Assembly (NCBI GenBank): GCA_947629445.1
Contig: CANRDU010000013.1
Span: forward strand, 1-37,847
Direction: 5' to 3'
DNA: 37,847 nucleotides
Source of the DNA: an uncultured Bacilli bacterium
GTDB lineage: Bacteria > Bacillota_I > Bacilli_A > RF39 > UBA660
In this document: in pieces, positions 1-8,252 of the stretch
Layout: every line of letters starts with the position of its first letter
How positions within the stretch are numbered: position 1 is the stretch's first letter
Notes under the pieces: generated by a model
Seen by the model: the letters and a program-made list of their open reading frames with translations, nothing else
What the model was told of the DNA's origin: nothing
Databases searched by the model: none
Program-made: the position numbers and the translations under genes

Positions 1-2
1 TT

Positions 3-863
3 ACAGGTGGAACTTATCCATCAGATGCAATACAAAATGCTGAAATACCACAAGATAAATTATTAGTAGAAGATGGAGAAGGAAACTATACCATTGAAGA
101 TAAAGCTGACTATTCTCAACTTCAAGCTGCTGTTACAGCTGCAGAAAGTAATTACGATGCAAATAAAAAATATACAAAAGCTTCTGAAGATACATTTAAT
201 GCCGCTTTAACTGCTGCAAAAGCACTATTAGCTGATCAAAATATTAGTGCTGATGCTGAGGCAAATGATGGTACGATTGCTGCAGCTACTACAAACCTTC
301 AAAATGCTCTATTAGTAGAGGTAACTCTTGATGATTTAGAAGCTGCGTTAAATACGGCAAAGACTATGTATGCAGAAGCAACTTCAGAAGATCCAGAAGT
401 TGTTTACACAGAGCGTTCTATTAAAACTTTAGAGGATTTAATTTCTAGAGTAGAAGATTATTTAGAAGAAGCTGTATATGAAAGTCAAGATGAAATTGAT
501 GCTCTTGTAGATGAATTTAACGAGGTTGAATTAATCGAAAAAGCTGATTATACCGATTTAGAGGAACTATTAGACGGTATCGGAGAAATCGATGAGAAGG
601 CTTATACAAAAGAATTATTAGCTGCTTTATATACAGTCTTGCAAACTATTCATGGTGATTTATCAGTAGAAGAAATGCGAGTTGTTATGGCTAATCTTGA
701 GGATGCTATAGCAAATCTTAAATTAGTTCCAGTAGAACCTGAGCAAAGACCAGTAAATCCAGACACATTAGATAATGCTATGTCATATGTTGTTATGATG
801 ATTATGGCTGTTGTAGCTATGGTTATTGGTGTAGTTGCTCGTAAGGAAGCTAACGAAAGATAA
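3..863 (+). CDS. FIVAR-repeat surface protein, 5'-truncated
   Basis: The frame is open from the window edge, so the N-terminus lies outside. The visible 286 residues hold three helical repeats of about 70 residues, each opening with a phrase such as KADYSQL or KADYTDL and rich in Ala, Glu and Leu. This is the pattern of FIVAR-type three-helix bundles found in long Gram-positive adhesins. The C-terminus has a Pro-rich spacer, the motif NPDTLDNA, a hydrophobic segment of about 20 residues and the charged tail ARKEANER. That layout matches a sortase-type sorting signal, but the usual Gly after Thr is Leu, so a plain membrane anchor is possible. The last 126 bases are almost identical to the end of the next gene. 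A terminator follows directly. The exact role is unknown; adhesion or cell-surface display is inferred. Confidence 0.8.
   Translation, partial: TGGTYPSDAIQNAEIPQDKLLVEDGEGNYTIEDKADYSQLQAAVTAAESNYDANKKYTKASEDTFNAALTAAKALLADQNISADAEANDGTIAAATTNLQNALLVEVTLDDLEAALNTAKTMYAEATSEDPEVVYTERSIKTLEDLISRVEDYLEEAVYESQDEIDALVDEFNEVELIEKADYTDLEELLDGIGEIDEKAYTKELLAALYTVLQTIHGDLSVEEMRVVMANLEDAIANLKLVPVEPEQRPVNPDTLDNAMSYVVMMIMAVVAMVIGVVARKEANER
738..863 (+). repeat. 3'-end repeat, copy 1 (pairs with 3511-3636)
   Basis: The last 126 bases of this gene match the last 126 bases of the next gene at a constant offset of 2773, with about eight differences by eye. The repeat codes for the Pro-rich spacer, NPDT motif, membrane segment and charged tail. 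The coding sequence upstream of it diverges strongly. Confidence 0.85.
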
Positions 864-872
864 TTGTTAAAA

Positions 873-900
873 GGGATAAGAAATTTTCTTATCTTTTTTT
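873..900 (+). terminator. Rho-independent terminator
   Basis: GATAAGAAA and TTTCTTATC form a near loop-less hairpin followed by seven T, ten bases after the stop codon of the truncated surface protein. Confidence 0.8.
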
Positions 901-1053
901 GATTCAAAAGCAATCGACAAGAGTATTCTATCTTAATTGTTATAAGGTTAGTTAGAATTAGGGATGCAGTCATTATATTATCGAAGAAATAGAAAAATTA
1001 ATTTTCAAAAAATAAATAACTGCAATTGTTTCTGTTAAAAATAGCAAAAATAT

Positions 1054-1082
1054 TTGACAAATAAATCAAATTAAACTATAAT
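1054..1082 (+). promoter_or_regulatory. Consensus sigma-A promoter of the surface protein gene
   Basis: A perfect TTGACA (1054-1059) is separated by 17 bases from a perfect TATAAT (1077-1082). Transcription should start near 1089, giving a leader of about 46 bases. Such a perfect promoter predicts strong expression. Confidence 0.85.
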
Positions 1083-1134
1083 AACTCCGTGATAAATGGA
1101 AGATTTATCGGTAGAAAAAGGAAGGAGAAAGGAA

Positions 1135-3636
1135 ATGAAAAAAGTTTCAAATTTAATTGGAACAATTGCTTTAGCATTTGTAGCATTCTTTGCAGTTAAT
1201 ACATATGCTGAAGCAGCTACGGTTGCTAAGGTTGACTCAGCAGAGTATTCGGATTTAGCAACTGCCGTAAGTAATGCTGATGGTAAAACAGTTGTCTTAA
1301 CGGATAATGTTGAATTACCTTCAACATTAACTATTAGTACTAATAGTTCTTTAACCATCGACTTAAACGGTCATGAACTTAAAGGTCCAAGTTCAGGATA
1401 TGCAATTGAAAATAAGGGCAACTTGACTATTCAAGATACTGGCTCTGAAAAAAAATCAATTACTTGTCAAGCAACTGTCTCTTGTATTTCAAATACTGAT
1501 AGTGGAGTAATGGTAGTTGATGGTGTTACAGTAAAGTATGCTGGTGAGTATGCTGGAATAATTAATCACGCTGCAACTAGCACATTAACTGTAAAAAATT
1601 CGGTAATTGACGTAACCACGAATAGTAGTGCTATTCAAAACTATGGGAATGCGACAGTTACAGGCACTACTATTAATTTGCCTAAGAGTGGTTCTGTGGG
1701 TGTTATGAATTATGGTACGGCAACAATAAAAGATACTAAAATTGCTGGACCTAGTTTTGGTAGTGCTGTTTTTGGTATTGAAAGCTTTGCAAATAATACT
1801 TTCAATAATTCGAAAACAACGGTTGAAGATGTAACTATGACTGGACAGACAAATGTAAAAGCTAATCAAGAGAACGGTCAAGGCGCTACTGAATTAATAA
1901 TTAATGGTTTAAAAGCTAAACAAATTCAAGTTGGCGAAGGTGCAACCGTTGAACCAGATGCGGCTACTTTTGAAAAAATTGTAAAGCAAGCTAAGACTGC
2001 CATCAACGGTGCTAAAATTGTTGTACCAGACGATTATGAGGGAGAAGTTCCAAATATTTCAGGAGTAAAATACGTAAATAATAAAGGTACTGAAATTGTA
2101 TACGTTACTTTTAACGGAGTACGTTATGAAAGAGCAAAAGGTAGTACATGGGCAGGACCTAATGACCTAAGTGCTGCTTTATCGGCTGAAAGAGGTCCTG
2201 AAGATAGGAAAGATAAAACATTTGGAGGCTTTTACTATATTGATGAAAATGGTGAAGAACAAGTAGCCACTAAAAATACTCAATGGAATTATAACGCTGA
2301 AGTATACATCAAATGGACTGTTACATTAAATTTCAATGGTGTAGAATACACTTTAATGTTAGGTAAAAATGGAGCACCTGCTAAGATAGGTGATGCTGTT
2401 GATGCAGAGGGTAACACATTAGCTAATGCAATGGATGCTATGGGTGAAGATGCTAAATTCTTCATTTATGGTGTAGATCCTGCTGGTAATGGTACATATG
2501 TTGATGCAGATTCTGAAATTAATTCTAATATAGAACCAGTAAACGGAATTTTTGTTCGTGCTGATTATTCAGAGTTAGATAAATTATTAGAACAATATGA
2601 AGATTTTAAGCCAAATGCTGATATGTATTTGGAAGATAGATGGAAAGCATTAGAAGACGCAGTAAATGCAGCTAGTAACCCATTTGTTACGAGTCAATGG
2701 CAATCAACAGTTAATCAATGGGTAAGTGATATTCAAAATGCATTTACTGGATTGTTAGAAAAGCCTGCTGATTATACAGAAGTAAATAAATCAGTTGCAG
2801 AGGGAAATGCTGTAGATAGAACATTATATACAAAGGAATCATTGGATGCATTAGATACTGCTTTAGCTGCTGTAAAAGAAGGCTATAAGATTAGTCAACA
2901 ATCAGAAGTAAATTCTTGGAAAACTGCTATAGATGCCGCAATTGCTGGGTTAGTATATAAATCAGCTGATTACACTGCAGTAGATGCTGCTTTAGCAAAA
3001 GTTCCAGAAGATCCAACACCATATACTGACGAATCATGGGCTGCATTACAAGCTGCAATTAATGCAGTAGTAAGAGGTAAAAATATTACTGAACAAACAA
3101 CTGTAGATGGATATGCTAAAGCTATTGAAGATGCTATCGCTGCATTAGAAGAAAAGGTTGTATTAGATACAACAGAATTAGAAGGTGCAAAAGATATTGC
3201 AGAAACTTTAACTGAAGAGTCATACGGTTCATATGAGAACTGGGGAGCATTACAAACTGCAATTGAAAATGCTAACAAAGAAATGACAACTCAAGATGAG
3301 GTTGATGCAGCAACTAAAGCATTACAAGATGCAATTTTAGCTATCTTAAATGAGGAGATTGCAGGAATCGATAAGACTGCTTATACAGAAGATTCATGGA
3401 AAACATTAGAAGAAGCACAAACTTTTGCTAACAGTGCTGAAGAAGGTAGAAATGCTGCTATTTCAGCTGTTATCGGTGCTATCGATAACCTTGAAGTAGC
3501 TCCAGTAAAACCTGAACAAAAGCCAGCAAATCCAGACACATTAGATAATGCTATATCATATGTTGTTATGATGATTATGGCTGTTGTAGCTATGGTTATT
3601 GGAGTAGTTGCTCGTAGAGAAGCTAACGAAAGATAA
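1135..3636 (+). CDS. Secreted beta-helix/FIVAR surface protein with NPDT C-terminal anchor
   Basis: The 833-residue product starts at 1135, where GGAAGGAGAAAGG provides a ribosome site and the next residues are a signal peptide (MKKVSNLIGTIALAFVAFF, then Ala-rich cleavage region). An in-frame ATG at 1096 lies only about seven bases from the predicted transcript start and has no such site. Residues about 30-280 are short repeated strands (LTIDLNGHELKG, LTVKNSVIDV) typical of a right-handed pectin-lyase-like beta helix. A middle beta-rich part (GFYYIDENGEEQ) resembles Listeria-Bacteroides repeats. From about 475 follow four or five FIVAR-like helical repeats. The end repeats the NPDTLDNA, hydrophobic, ARREANER signal of the upstream gene. 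It is probably an exported adhesin; its ligand cannot be told. Confidence 0.85.
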   Translation: MKKVSNLIGTIALAFVAFFAVNTYAEAATVAKVDSAEYSDLATAVSNADGKTVVLTDNVELPSTLTISTNSSLTIDLNGHELKGPSSGYAIENKGNLTIQDTGSEKKSITCQATVSCISNTDSGVMVVDGVTVKYAGEYAGIINHAATSTLTVKNSVIDVTTNSSAIQNYGNATVTGTTINLPKSGSVGVMNYGTATIKDTKIAGPSFGSAVFGIESFANNTFNNSKTTVEDVTMTGQTNVKANQENGQGATELIINGLKAKQIQVGEGATVEPDAATFEKIVKQAKTAINGAKIVVPDDYEGEVPNISGVKYVNNKGTEIVYVTFNGVRYERAKGSTWAGPNDLSAALSAERGPEDRKDKTFGGFYYIDENGEEQVATKNTQWNYNAEVYIKWTVTLNFNGVEYTLMLGKNGAPAKIGDAVDAEGNTLANAMDAMGEDAKFFIYGVDPAGNGTYVDADSEINSNIEPVNGIFVRADYSELDKLLEQYEDFKPNADMYLEDRWKALEDAVNAASNPFVTSQWQSTVNQWVSDIQNAFTGLLEKPADYTEVNKSVAEGNAVDRTLYTKESLDALDTALAAVKEGYKISQQSEVNSWKTAIDAAIAGLVYKSADYTAVDAALAKVPEDPTPYTDESWAALQAAINAVVRGKNITEQTTVDGYAKAIEDAIAALEEKVVLDTTELEGAKDIAETLTEESYGSYENWGALQTAIENANKEMTTQDEVDAATKALQDAILAILNEEIAGIDKTAYTEDSWKTLEEAQTFANSAEEGRNAAISAVIGAIDNLEVAPVKPEQKPANPDTLDNAISYVVMMIMAVVAMVIGVVARREANER
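3511..3636 (+). repeat. 3'-end repeat, copy 2 (pairs with 738-863)
   Basis: This is the second copy of the anchor-encoding repeat. Many third codon positions are also identical, so recent duplication or gene conversion between the two neighbours is likely. Confidence 0.85.
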
Positions 3637-3641
3637 TGATG

Positions 3642-3670
3642 AAAAGGATAATTCAATTATCCTTTTTTTT
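3642..3670 (+). terminator. Rho-independent terminator
   Basis: AAAGGATAA and TTATCCTTT form a nine-pair stem with a five-base loop, followed by a T run. It closes the surface protein transcript. Confidence 0.85.
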
Positions 3671-3692
3671 GACTTCTTTGAAGGAATATGTT

Positions 3693-4238
3693 ATGTATAA
3701 GATGAGTGATGGTATGATTTATTATGATGACTATAAGACAAGAATAGGTGAGTTACGTATTGTTTGTGATGATGATTTTCTTTTAGGTATTTATTTCGAT
3801 AAGAGAGAAATAATAGGAATTAAAGGTATGAATCCTATGATTGAAAAAACGAAAGAATGGTTAGATAATTATTTTTTAGGAAATAAACAAGAGATTTTAC
3901 CTATTCGATTAGAAGGTAGTGAGTTTTCAAAAATAGTATGGAATTTATTGTTAGAAATTCCATATGGAGAAGTTACCACGTATGGAGAGATTACGAGAAG
4001 AGTGGAAGAGAAGATGCATAAGCGAATGTCTTATCAAGCAGTAGGTACGGCTATCGGAAGAAATCCTATTTCTATTATGATTCCTTGTCATAGGGTAGTT
4101 GGAAAAGACCATTCTTTAAGGGGATATGCGGGAGGACTTCAACAGAAAGTATTATTATTAGAATTAGAGGGAAATTTGATTTGTAAAGTAGGAAAGGATT
4201 TTCCTTCATGGAAAGTAGGCAGCAAGGATAATTTGTAG
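3693..4238 (+). CDS. ogt: Methylated-DNA--protein-cysteine S-methyltransferase
   Basis: This 181-residue protein removes alkyl groups from O6-alkylguanine in DNA by suicide transfer to its own cysteine. The active-site motif IPCHRVVG is present with Cys132 as acceptor. The DNA-binding part carries the family's IPYGEVTTYGEI and RNPISIMIPCHR, followed by LRGYAGGL. The length fits Ogt without an Ada domain. The start is 3693, behind AAGGA (3681-3685). A longer frame begins at 3636 but its first codons overlap the preceding stop and terminator. No promoter was clear between the terminator and the gene. Confidence 0.93.
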   Translation: MYKMSDGMIYYDDYKTRIGELRIVCDDDFLLGIYFDKREIIGIKGMNPMIEKTKEWLDNYFLGNKQEILPIRLEGSEFSKIVWNLLLEIPYGEVTTYGEITRRVEEKMHKRMSYQAVGTAIGRNPISIMIPCHRVVGKDHSLRGYAGGLQQKVLLLELEGNLICKVGKDFPSWKVGSKDNL

Positions 4239-4244
4239 TATAAT
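4239..4244 (+). promoter_or_regulatory. Probable -10 element of the NlpC/P60 operon
   Basis: TATAAT begins right after the ogt stop codon and lies 25 bases before the next start. The -35 region is poor (TAGGCA at 17 bases). Confidence 0.45.
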
Positions 4245-4269
4245 GAGATTAAGAATAGTGGGGTAAAGC

Positions 4270-5829
4270 ATGCGTAAAAGAATAATATTTTTTCTTGTAC
4301 TAGTTTGTTTATTTGGAATGGTAGGTTGTGGGAAGAAAAAAGTAAAAGAGAATGTGGATAATTCTTTTCAGATTATGGATACGACTGAAGTGTGCGAGGA
4401 AGGTTCAGAAGAGATTTATCGAGATTCAGAAAAGGTATATTATTTACCTTGTATGAAAAGTGAAAATATTCGAATTGAGTTTTCTAATGGCGAGAGTTAT
4501 TCTTTATTAGAGGCTTTAGAAAAGAAGAAGGTTACTATTGAGGAATTAAAAAAGAAGGGACTTGAAATTGAGGAGTCTCTAGTGGAGGAAGAAAAGCCAT
4601 TACCAGAGGAGGAAGAACCTAAAAAAGAGGATTCTAAAAATTCTAATGAGAATTCTTCGGGAACAAATGAAAAGCCAAAACCAAGTGGAGATACAAATTC
4701 GCAAAAGGAGGATACTTTTGCAGCATCCTTGGATGATACGATTTTATTGAATTCAAAGGAAATAGAAGAATATAATGCTAGTATTATCCAAAAGACAGAT
4801 AAAGCTTATGATATTCAAAATATTACTTCTTTATCACAGAAGCAGATTAAAGGTTATATCGATGAGTATTCTTTACCTAAGTTACCGCAATATAATGGAA
4901 AGAGCGCTATTACTAGTACCGATACGAAAAAGATTTTAGATAATCGTAATATGGATGCAATAGAGGCAAAAGAAAAGTTACAGAAGGGAATTATTGTAAC
5001 AAGAGCCAATTTAAAATCATTTCCAACGGATTTCCATTTTTTTGATAAAAAAGGCGCAACAGATTTTGATAATTTGCAGGAAAGTGAACTTCATATCAAT
5101 ACACCGCTTTTAATCCTTCATGAGAGTAAAGATCATTTATGGTATTTTGTGATGACTCCTTTTTATGTTGGATGGGTCAGTAAAGAGAATGTCGCTTTAG
5201 CAAAAGAAGAGGATTATCAATATTTTCAAAAGAAAGATTCCTTTATTGTCATAACAGAACCAAGTGTTAAAGTGGCAAATAATATTTTAGATATGAGTGT
5301 TACGCTTCCTTATGAAGGAGAAAAATCAGGAAACTATCAAGTGGTAATTCCTACCAAACAATCAGATGGTTATGTGGGAAGAAAGACAGTTACGATTTCT
5401 AAAAAACAGACCCATATCGGATATCTTCCTTATACGAAGAAAAATGTATATACAGAAGCTTTTAAATATGAGGGTGTTTCCTATCACTGGGGTGGTATGA
5501 ATTCTGGGGTAGATTGTTCTGGTTATGTTGCCAATGTTTACCGTACTTTTGGTTTCCAATTTCCAAGAAATACTTCTAGTCAAAATAGTAGTGTTGGAAA
5601 AGTGATTTCCTTAAGTGGCAAAACCTCATCCGAGAAACTATCTGTTTTAAAGGGAAAAGAACCTTGCTTGTTATATCAGAAAGGTCATGTTATGCTTTAT
5701 TTAGGAATGAAAAATAATAAGCATTATATGATTCATGCTTCTGGTACGGAAATGAAAGTAGTAGTGACAGAATTAACAACGAGTAGTAGTTATCTAAAAA
5801 ATATTGATAGAGCCGTTTTAATTTCTTAG
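4270..5829 (+). CDS. NlpC/P60 cell-wall peptidase lipoprotein with SH3-like domains
   Basis: The 519-residue product has a lipoprotein signal peptide with lipobox MVGC (Cys20), so it should sit on the outer face of the membrane. A Glu/Lys/Asn/Ser-rich flexible stretch follows (about 95-155). Residues about 230-380 look like the bacterial SH3 modules that precede NlpC/P60 domains in YkfC-type enzymes (ITRANLKSFPT appears in the form VTRANLKSFP). The C-terminal NlpC/P60 domain has YHWGGMNSGVDCSGYV with nucleophile Cys416 and GHVMLYLG with His473. Enzymes of this type cut the D-Glu/diamino acid link of wall peptides. It begins an operon with the two following genes, 18 and 11 bases apart. The ribosome site is weak (GTGGGG). 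Confidence 0.88.
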   Translation: MRKRIIFFLVLVCLFGMVGCGKKKVKENVDNSFQIMDTTEVCEEGSEEIYRDSEKVYYLPCMKSENIRIEFSNGESYSLLEALEKKKVTIEELKKKGLEIEESLVEEEKPLPEEEEPKKEDSKNSNENSSGTNEKPKPSGDTNSQKEDTFAASLDDTILLNSKEIEEYNASIIQKTDKAYDIQNITSLSQKQIKGYIDEYSLPKLPQYNGKSAITSTDTKKILDNRNMDAIEAKEKLQKGIIVTRANLKSFPTDFHFFDKKGATDFDNLQESELHINTPLLILHESKDHLWYFVMTPFYVGWVSKENVALAKEEDYQYFQKKDSFIVITEPSVKVANNILDMSVTLPYEGEKSGNYQVVIPTKQSDGYVGRKTVTISKKQTHIGYLPYTKKNVYTEAFKYEGVSYHWGGMNSGVDCSGYVANVYRTFGFQFPRNTSSQNSSVGKVISLSGKTSSEKLSVLKGKEPCLLYQKGHVMLYLGMKNNKHYMIHASGTEMKVVVTELTTSSSYLKNIDRAVLIS

Positions 5830-5847
5830 AAGAAAGGGGGATAAAAA

Positions 5848-6318
5848 ATGAAAATAGAACTTCCAAAGGAATCTGATTATGAAGGAGTCAATTCTCTAGC
5901 GCACCAAGTTCATGAATTGCATGTTGCGTGGAGACCAGATTTATTTAATAGTGTAGAAGATGCGATTACAAAAGAAGAGTTTGATAATTATATTGCGAAT
6001 AAGCAAATTTATGTAGCCCGTAATCGTGAAAAAATATTAGCTTATATGATTATTAAGTTGAAGGAGAAGAAACATCAAAATGATAAGATGAGGTACCGTA
6101 AGATTGTAGAGATTGAAGCTATGTGTGTTGATCAGGATGATCGTGGTTATGGAATCGGTACCAAGATGCTTGAGTATGCCAAACAATTAGGAATTGAAAA
6201 TAACTGTACGGATATGTATCTTACTGTTAATGAAGAAAATAAAGATGCCATTCGTGTTTATGAAAAGTTTGGTATGCGTGTTAAAAATATTGCATATTCT
6301 ATGGAAATTCACAAGTAA
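5848..6318 (+). CDS. GNAT-family N-acetyltransferase
   Basis: The 156-residue protein is a single GNAT domain. The acetyl-CoA binding motif is seen as DQDDRGYGIGTKML (R/Q-x-x-G-x-G/A), followed by the family's NEENKDAIRVYEKFGM. The ribosome site AAAGGGGG is strong. It lies within the wall-peptidase/nuclease operon. The substrate cannot be read from the sequence; it could be a protein N-terminus or a small amine. Confidence 0.85.
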   Translation: MKIELPKESDYEGVNSLAHQVHELHVAWRPDLFNSVEDAITKEEFDNYIANKQIYVARNREKILAYMIIKLKEKKHQNDKMRYRKIVEIEAMCVDQDDRGYGIGTKMLEYAKQLGIENNCTDMYLTVNEENKDAIRVYEKFGMRVKNIAYSMEIHK

Positions 6319-6329
6319 GAAGGTGTAGT

Positions 6330-7049
6330 ATGGCAAGAAAGAAAAAGAAACAAAGAGAACAAAATGTTTCTTTAGGAATGGCACTCTTTCTTCTACTTTT
6401 TGGTATTTATCTTTACTATTATTTAGATGGTAATTTAAAGACTTCTGTTTCTAATTATGCTTCTTTAAAAGAAGTTCCTCCTTATCAAGGAGAAGCCTAT
6501 GTTACTTTAAATAATAATGTACCAGAATTTACGGAAGAAGAAATGGTTACTACTTCTTTTGAAAAGTATAGTGATTTAGATTATTTAGGTCGTGCGGGTA
6601 TTGCTTATGCAAATATTGGTAAAGACATTATGCCTACAGAAGAAAGAGGAAACCTTTATGTAAAACCAAGTGGATGGCATTCTGTTCGTTATGATCATGT
6701 CGATGGAAAGTATCTTTATAATCGTTGTCATTTAATTGCTTTTCAATTAGCAGGAGAAAATGATAATGAGAAAAATTTAATTACTTGTACGCGTTCAATG
6801 AATACTCCTGTTATGACAAAGTTTGAACAAGAAGTAGCAGATTATATGAAGGAACACCCTAATAACCATGTTCTATATCGAGTAACTCCTATTTATGAGG
6901 GAGAAAATTTACTCGCAACAGGGGTTATTATGGAAGCAAAGTCAGTAGAGGATAATGGTAAAGGGGTTCAGTTTCATGTCTTTGTTTATAATGTTGAAGA
7001 GGGAGTTGAAATTGATTATCGTACTGGTGATAGTAAACTTAGTACGTAA
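6330..7049 (+). CDS. Membrane-anchored DNA/RNA non-specific endonuclease
   Basis: The 239-residue product has a Lys/Arg-rich start and one membrane segment (about 15-32), which should place the enzyme outside the cell. The nuclease domain holds YNRCHLIAFQL with His134 as the general base of the beta-beta-alpha-metal fold. The better-known form of this motif is DRGH; NRCH is a variant of the streptococcal/clostridial branch as I recall it. NEKNLITCTRSMN and HVLYRVTPIYEG complete the family pattern. It is related to surface nucleases such as EndA, which degrade extracellular DNA. It closes the operon and is followed by a short GAAA-loop terminator. Confidence 0.9.
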   Translation: MARKKKKQREQNVSLGMALFLLLFGIYLYYYLDGNLKTSVSNYASLKEVPPYQGEAYVTLNNNVPEFTEEEMVTTSFEKYSDLDYLGRAGIAYANIGKDIMPTEERGNLYVKPSGWHSVRYDHVDGKYLYNRCHLIAFQLAGENDNEKNLITCTRSMNTPVMTKFEQEVADYMKEHPNNHVLYRVTPIYEGENLLATGVIMEAKSVEDNGKGVQFHVFVYNVEEGVEIDYRTGDSKLST

Positions 7050-7070
7050 GCACGAAAGTGCTTTTTCTTT
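7048..7070 (+). terminator. Rho-independent terminator
   Basis: AAGCAC, a GAAA tetraloop and GTGCTT are followed by a T-rich run; the hairpin begins inside the nuclease stop codon. Confidence 0.75.
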
Positions 7071-7107
7071 TGGATAAATATAATGAAGTAATAATCTTAT
7101 TGACGGC

Positions 7108-7131
7108 CATTTTTCCGAAGTGGGAAAAATG
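7108..7131. repeat. Inverted repeat of unknown role
   Basis: CATTTTTCC and GGAAAAATG are perfect nine-base arms around GAAGTG. No T run follows on either strand, so it is not a standard terminator. It lies between the nuclease terminator and the XRE promoter and could be a second operator or a remnant. Confidence 0.5.
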
Positions 7132-7209
7132 TTGGAAATAGGTTCAGGACTAAAAAGAAAACAAGAAAAGATTGAAATGAAAAAAATTTCAATAAATTAT
7201 TTTAGTATA

Positions 7210-7230
7210 AATGTTGATTTTTTCAACATT
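7210..7230. promoter_or_regulatory. Putative operator of the XRE regulator
   Basis: AATGTTGA and TCAACATT are perfect eight-base arms around five T. The -35 element of the XRE gene lies inside it, so a bound repressor would block RNA polymerase. Autoregulation is inferred from the position. Confidence 0.65.
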
Positions 7231-7242
7231 ATTGCATATAAT
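7214..7242 (+). promoter_or_regulatory. Promoter of the XRE/ImmA pair
   Basis: TTGATT (7214-7219), 17 bases, TATAAT (7237-7242). Predicted transcript start is near 7249, leaving a very short leader. Confidence 0.7.
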
Positions 7243-7265
7243 ATAAATACATTGAGATGATGTAT

Positions 7266-7607
7266 ATGAAAGGGTTAAATTATAAGAAAATTGGAGAAAG
7301 ATTAAGAAAACTTAGAAAATATATGGGATTAACTCAAGAACAAGTTGCTGAAATTTTGAACGTAGGTAGAGATGCAATTTTAAGAATTGAAAAAGGAGAT
7401 CGCAAAATTGATTTGCAAGAATTAATGAGTTTTTCAAAATTATATAATATAAGTATGGATGAATTAACAGCTGAAGAACATACTTTAAACAGTAGTAATG
7501 TTATTTTTGCTAGGGGGTTTAATGAATTAAGTGAAAAGGATAAAAAAGAAATTATTAGTTTAATTGAGTATAAAAATATTTTAAAGTCACAAAATAAGGA
7601 CGACTAA
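7266..7607 (+). CDS. XRE-family helix-turn-helix repressor
   Basis: The product of about 113 residues has an N-terminal HTH of the Cro/CI type: IGERLRKLRKYMGLTQEQVA, then AEILNVGRDAILRIEKGDRK, then a dimer-prone C-terminal part. Three in-frame ATGs exist at 7257, 7260 and 7266, none with a strong ribosome site. I chose 7266 because only it has a spaced GAG (7254-7256) and a leader of about 17 bases. It is followed after one base by an ImmA/IrrE-type gene, an arrangement seen in prophage and integrative-element repressor/anti-repressor pairs and in XRE-COG2856 modules. In those systems the metalloprotease cleaves the repressor. No integrase or other mobile genes lie nearby. Confidence 0.85.
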   Translation: MKGLNYKKIGERLRKLRKYMGLTQEQVAEILNVGRDAILRIEKGDRKIDLQELMSFSKLYNISMDELTAEEHTLNSSNVIFARGFNELSEKDKKEIISLIEYKNILKSQNKDD

Positions 7608-7608
7608 T

Positions 7609-8010
7609 ATGACACCAGAAGATTTAGCACAAAGTGAATTAGCAAAACTGAGAAAAATTGGCAAATTAACTTTTCCAATAGATTCATTTAAAATCCTCCA
7701 TAATGCTGGTATATATGTTGTATTAAAAAGTTTTGAAAATTTAGATGGTATTATTATTAACGATGAAGATAATTGTACAATTGTAGGTATTAATTCAAAT
7801 AATGGTTGGCAAAGGCAAAGATTTACTGCAGCACATGAATATTGTCACTTTATAAAAGATTTGAATAAAGAAATTGGAGCAACTGATTATATTGAGTGTT
7901 TAAAAAAATCAAATAAAAAAATTGAAAAATATGCAAATGGTTTTGCTGGGTATTTACTTATGCCTACTGACGAGTTAAAGACCGTATGTGAACAATACAA
8001 AAATATTTAA
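7609..8010 (+). CDS. ImmA/IrrE-family metallopeptidase
   Basis: The 133-residue protein has the zinc motif HEYCH (76-80), preceded by RQRFTAAHEYCH as in this family, and the second motif EKYANGFAGYLLMP with Glu106 as likely third ligand. Its length is close to short ImmA proteins of integrative elements and much shorter than the roughly 370-residue solitary family members. It is coupled to the XRE gene (one base between them, AAGGA in the end of the upstream gene). The likely job is cleaving or inactivating the XRE repressor after a stress signal. A toxin-antitoxin role is the alternative. Confidence 0.85.
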   Translation: MTPEDLAQSELAKLRKIGKLTFPIDSFKILHNAGIYVVLKSFENLDGIIINDEDNCTIVGINSNNGWQRQRFTAAHEYCHFIKDLNKEIGATDYIECLKKSNKKIEKYANGFAGYLLMPTDELKTVCEQYKNI

Positions 8011-8075
8011 TTAGAAAATACCATAAATGTGATTAAAAATCTGGTTATCTTTAATCTTTTTATGTTGAAACAAAT

Positions 8076-8126
8076 GAGGAAAGTACTTATATATAGTTAT
8101 GTATTTAGTATTTCCTTAATTTTTTT
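8076..8126 (+). terminator. Possible terminator of the XRE/ImmA transcript
   Basis: AGGAAA-g-TACT pairs with AGTA-TTTCCT with one bulged base and a 19-base loop, and a T run follows. A second weaker candidate lies at 8031-8061 (GATTAAA/TTTAATC then five T). The rest of the intergenic stretch up to the rarA promoter shows nothing else. Confidence 0.45.
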
Positions 8127-8208
8127 GTAATCTAAATTTTTAAACTTTGTTAATTTTTATAGATTAAACCAGAACTAAAGTCAAAAACTCAATGTTTGCC
8201 GAATTTTA

Positions 8209-8217
8209 TGATATAAT
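8209..8217 (+). promoter_or_regulatory. Extended -10 promoter of rarA
   Basis: TG-A-TATAAT with no good -35 element, 35 bases before the rarA start. Confidence 0.65.
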
Positions 8218-8252
8218 AAGAGCAAGTTTTAAAGGTATAATCGAGGGATAAT

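Noticed and set aside
1096..1134. Earlier in-frame ATG for the surface protein
   Set aside because: It is about seven bases from the predicted transcript start, lacks a ribosome site, and would put 13 charged residues before a perfect signal peptide.
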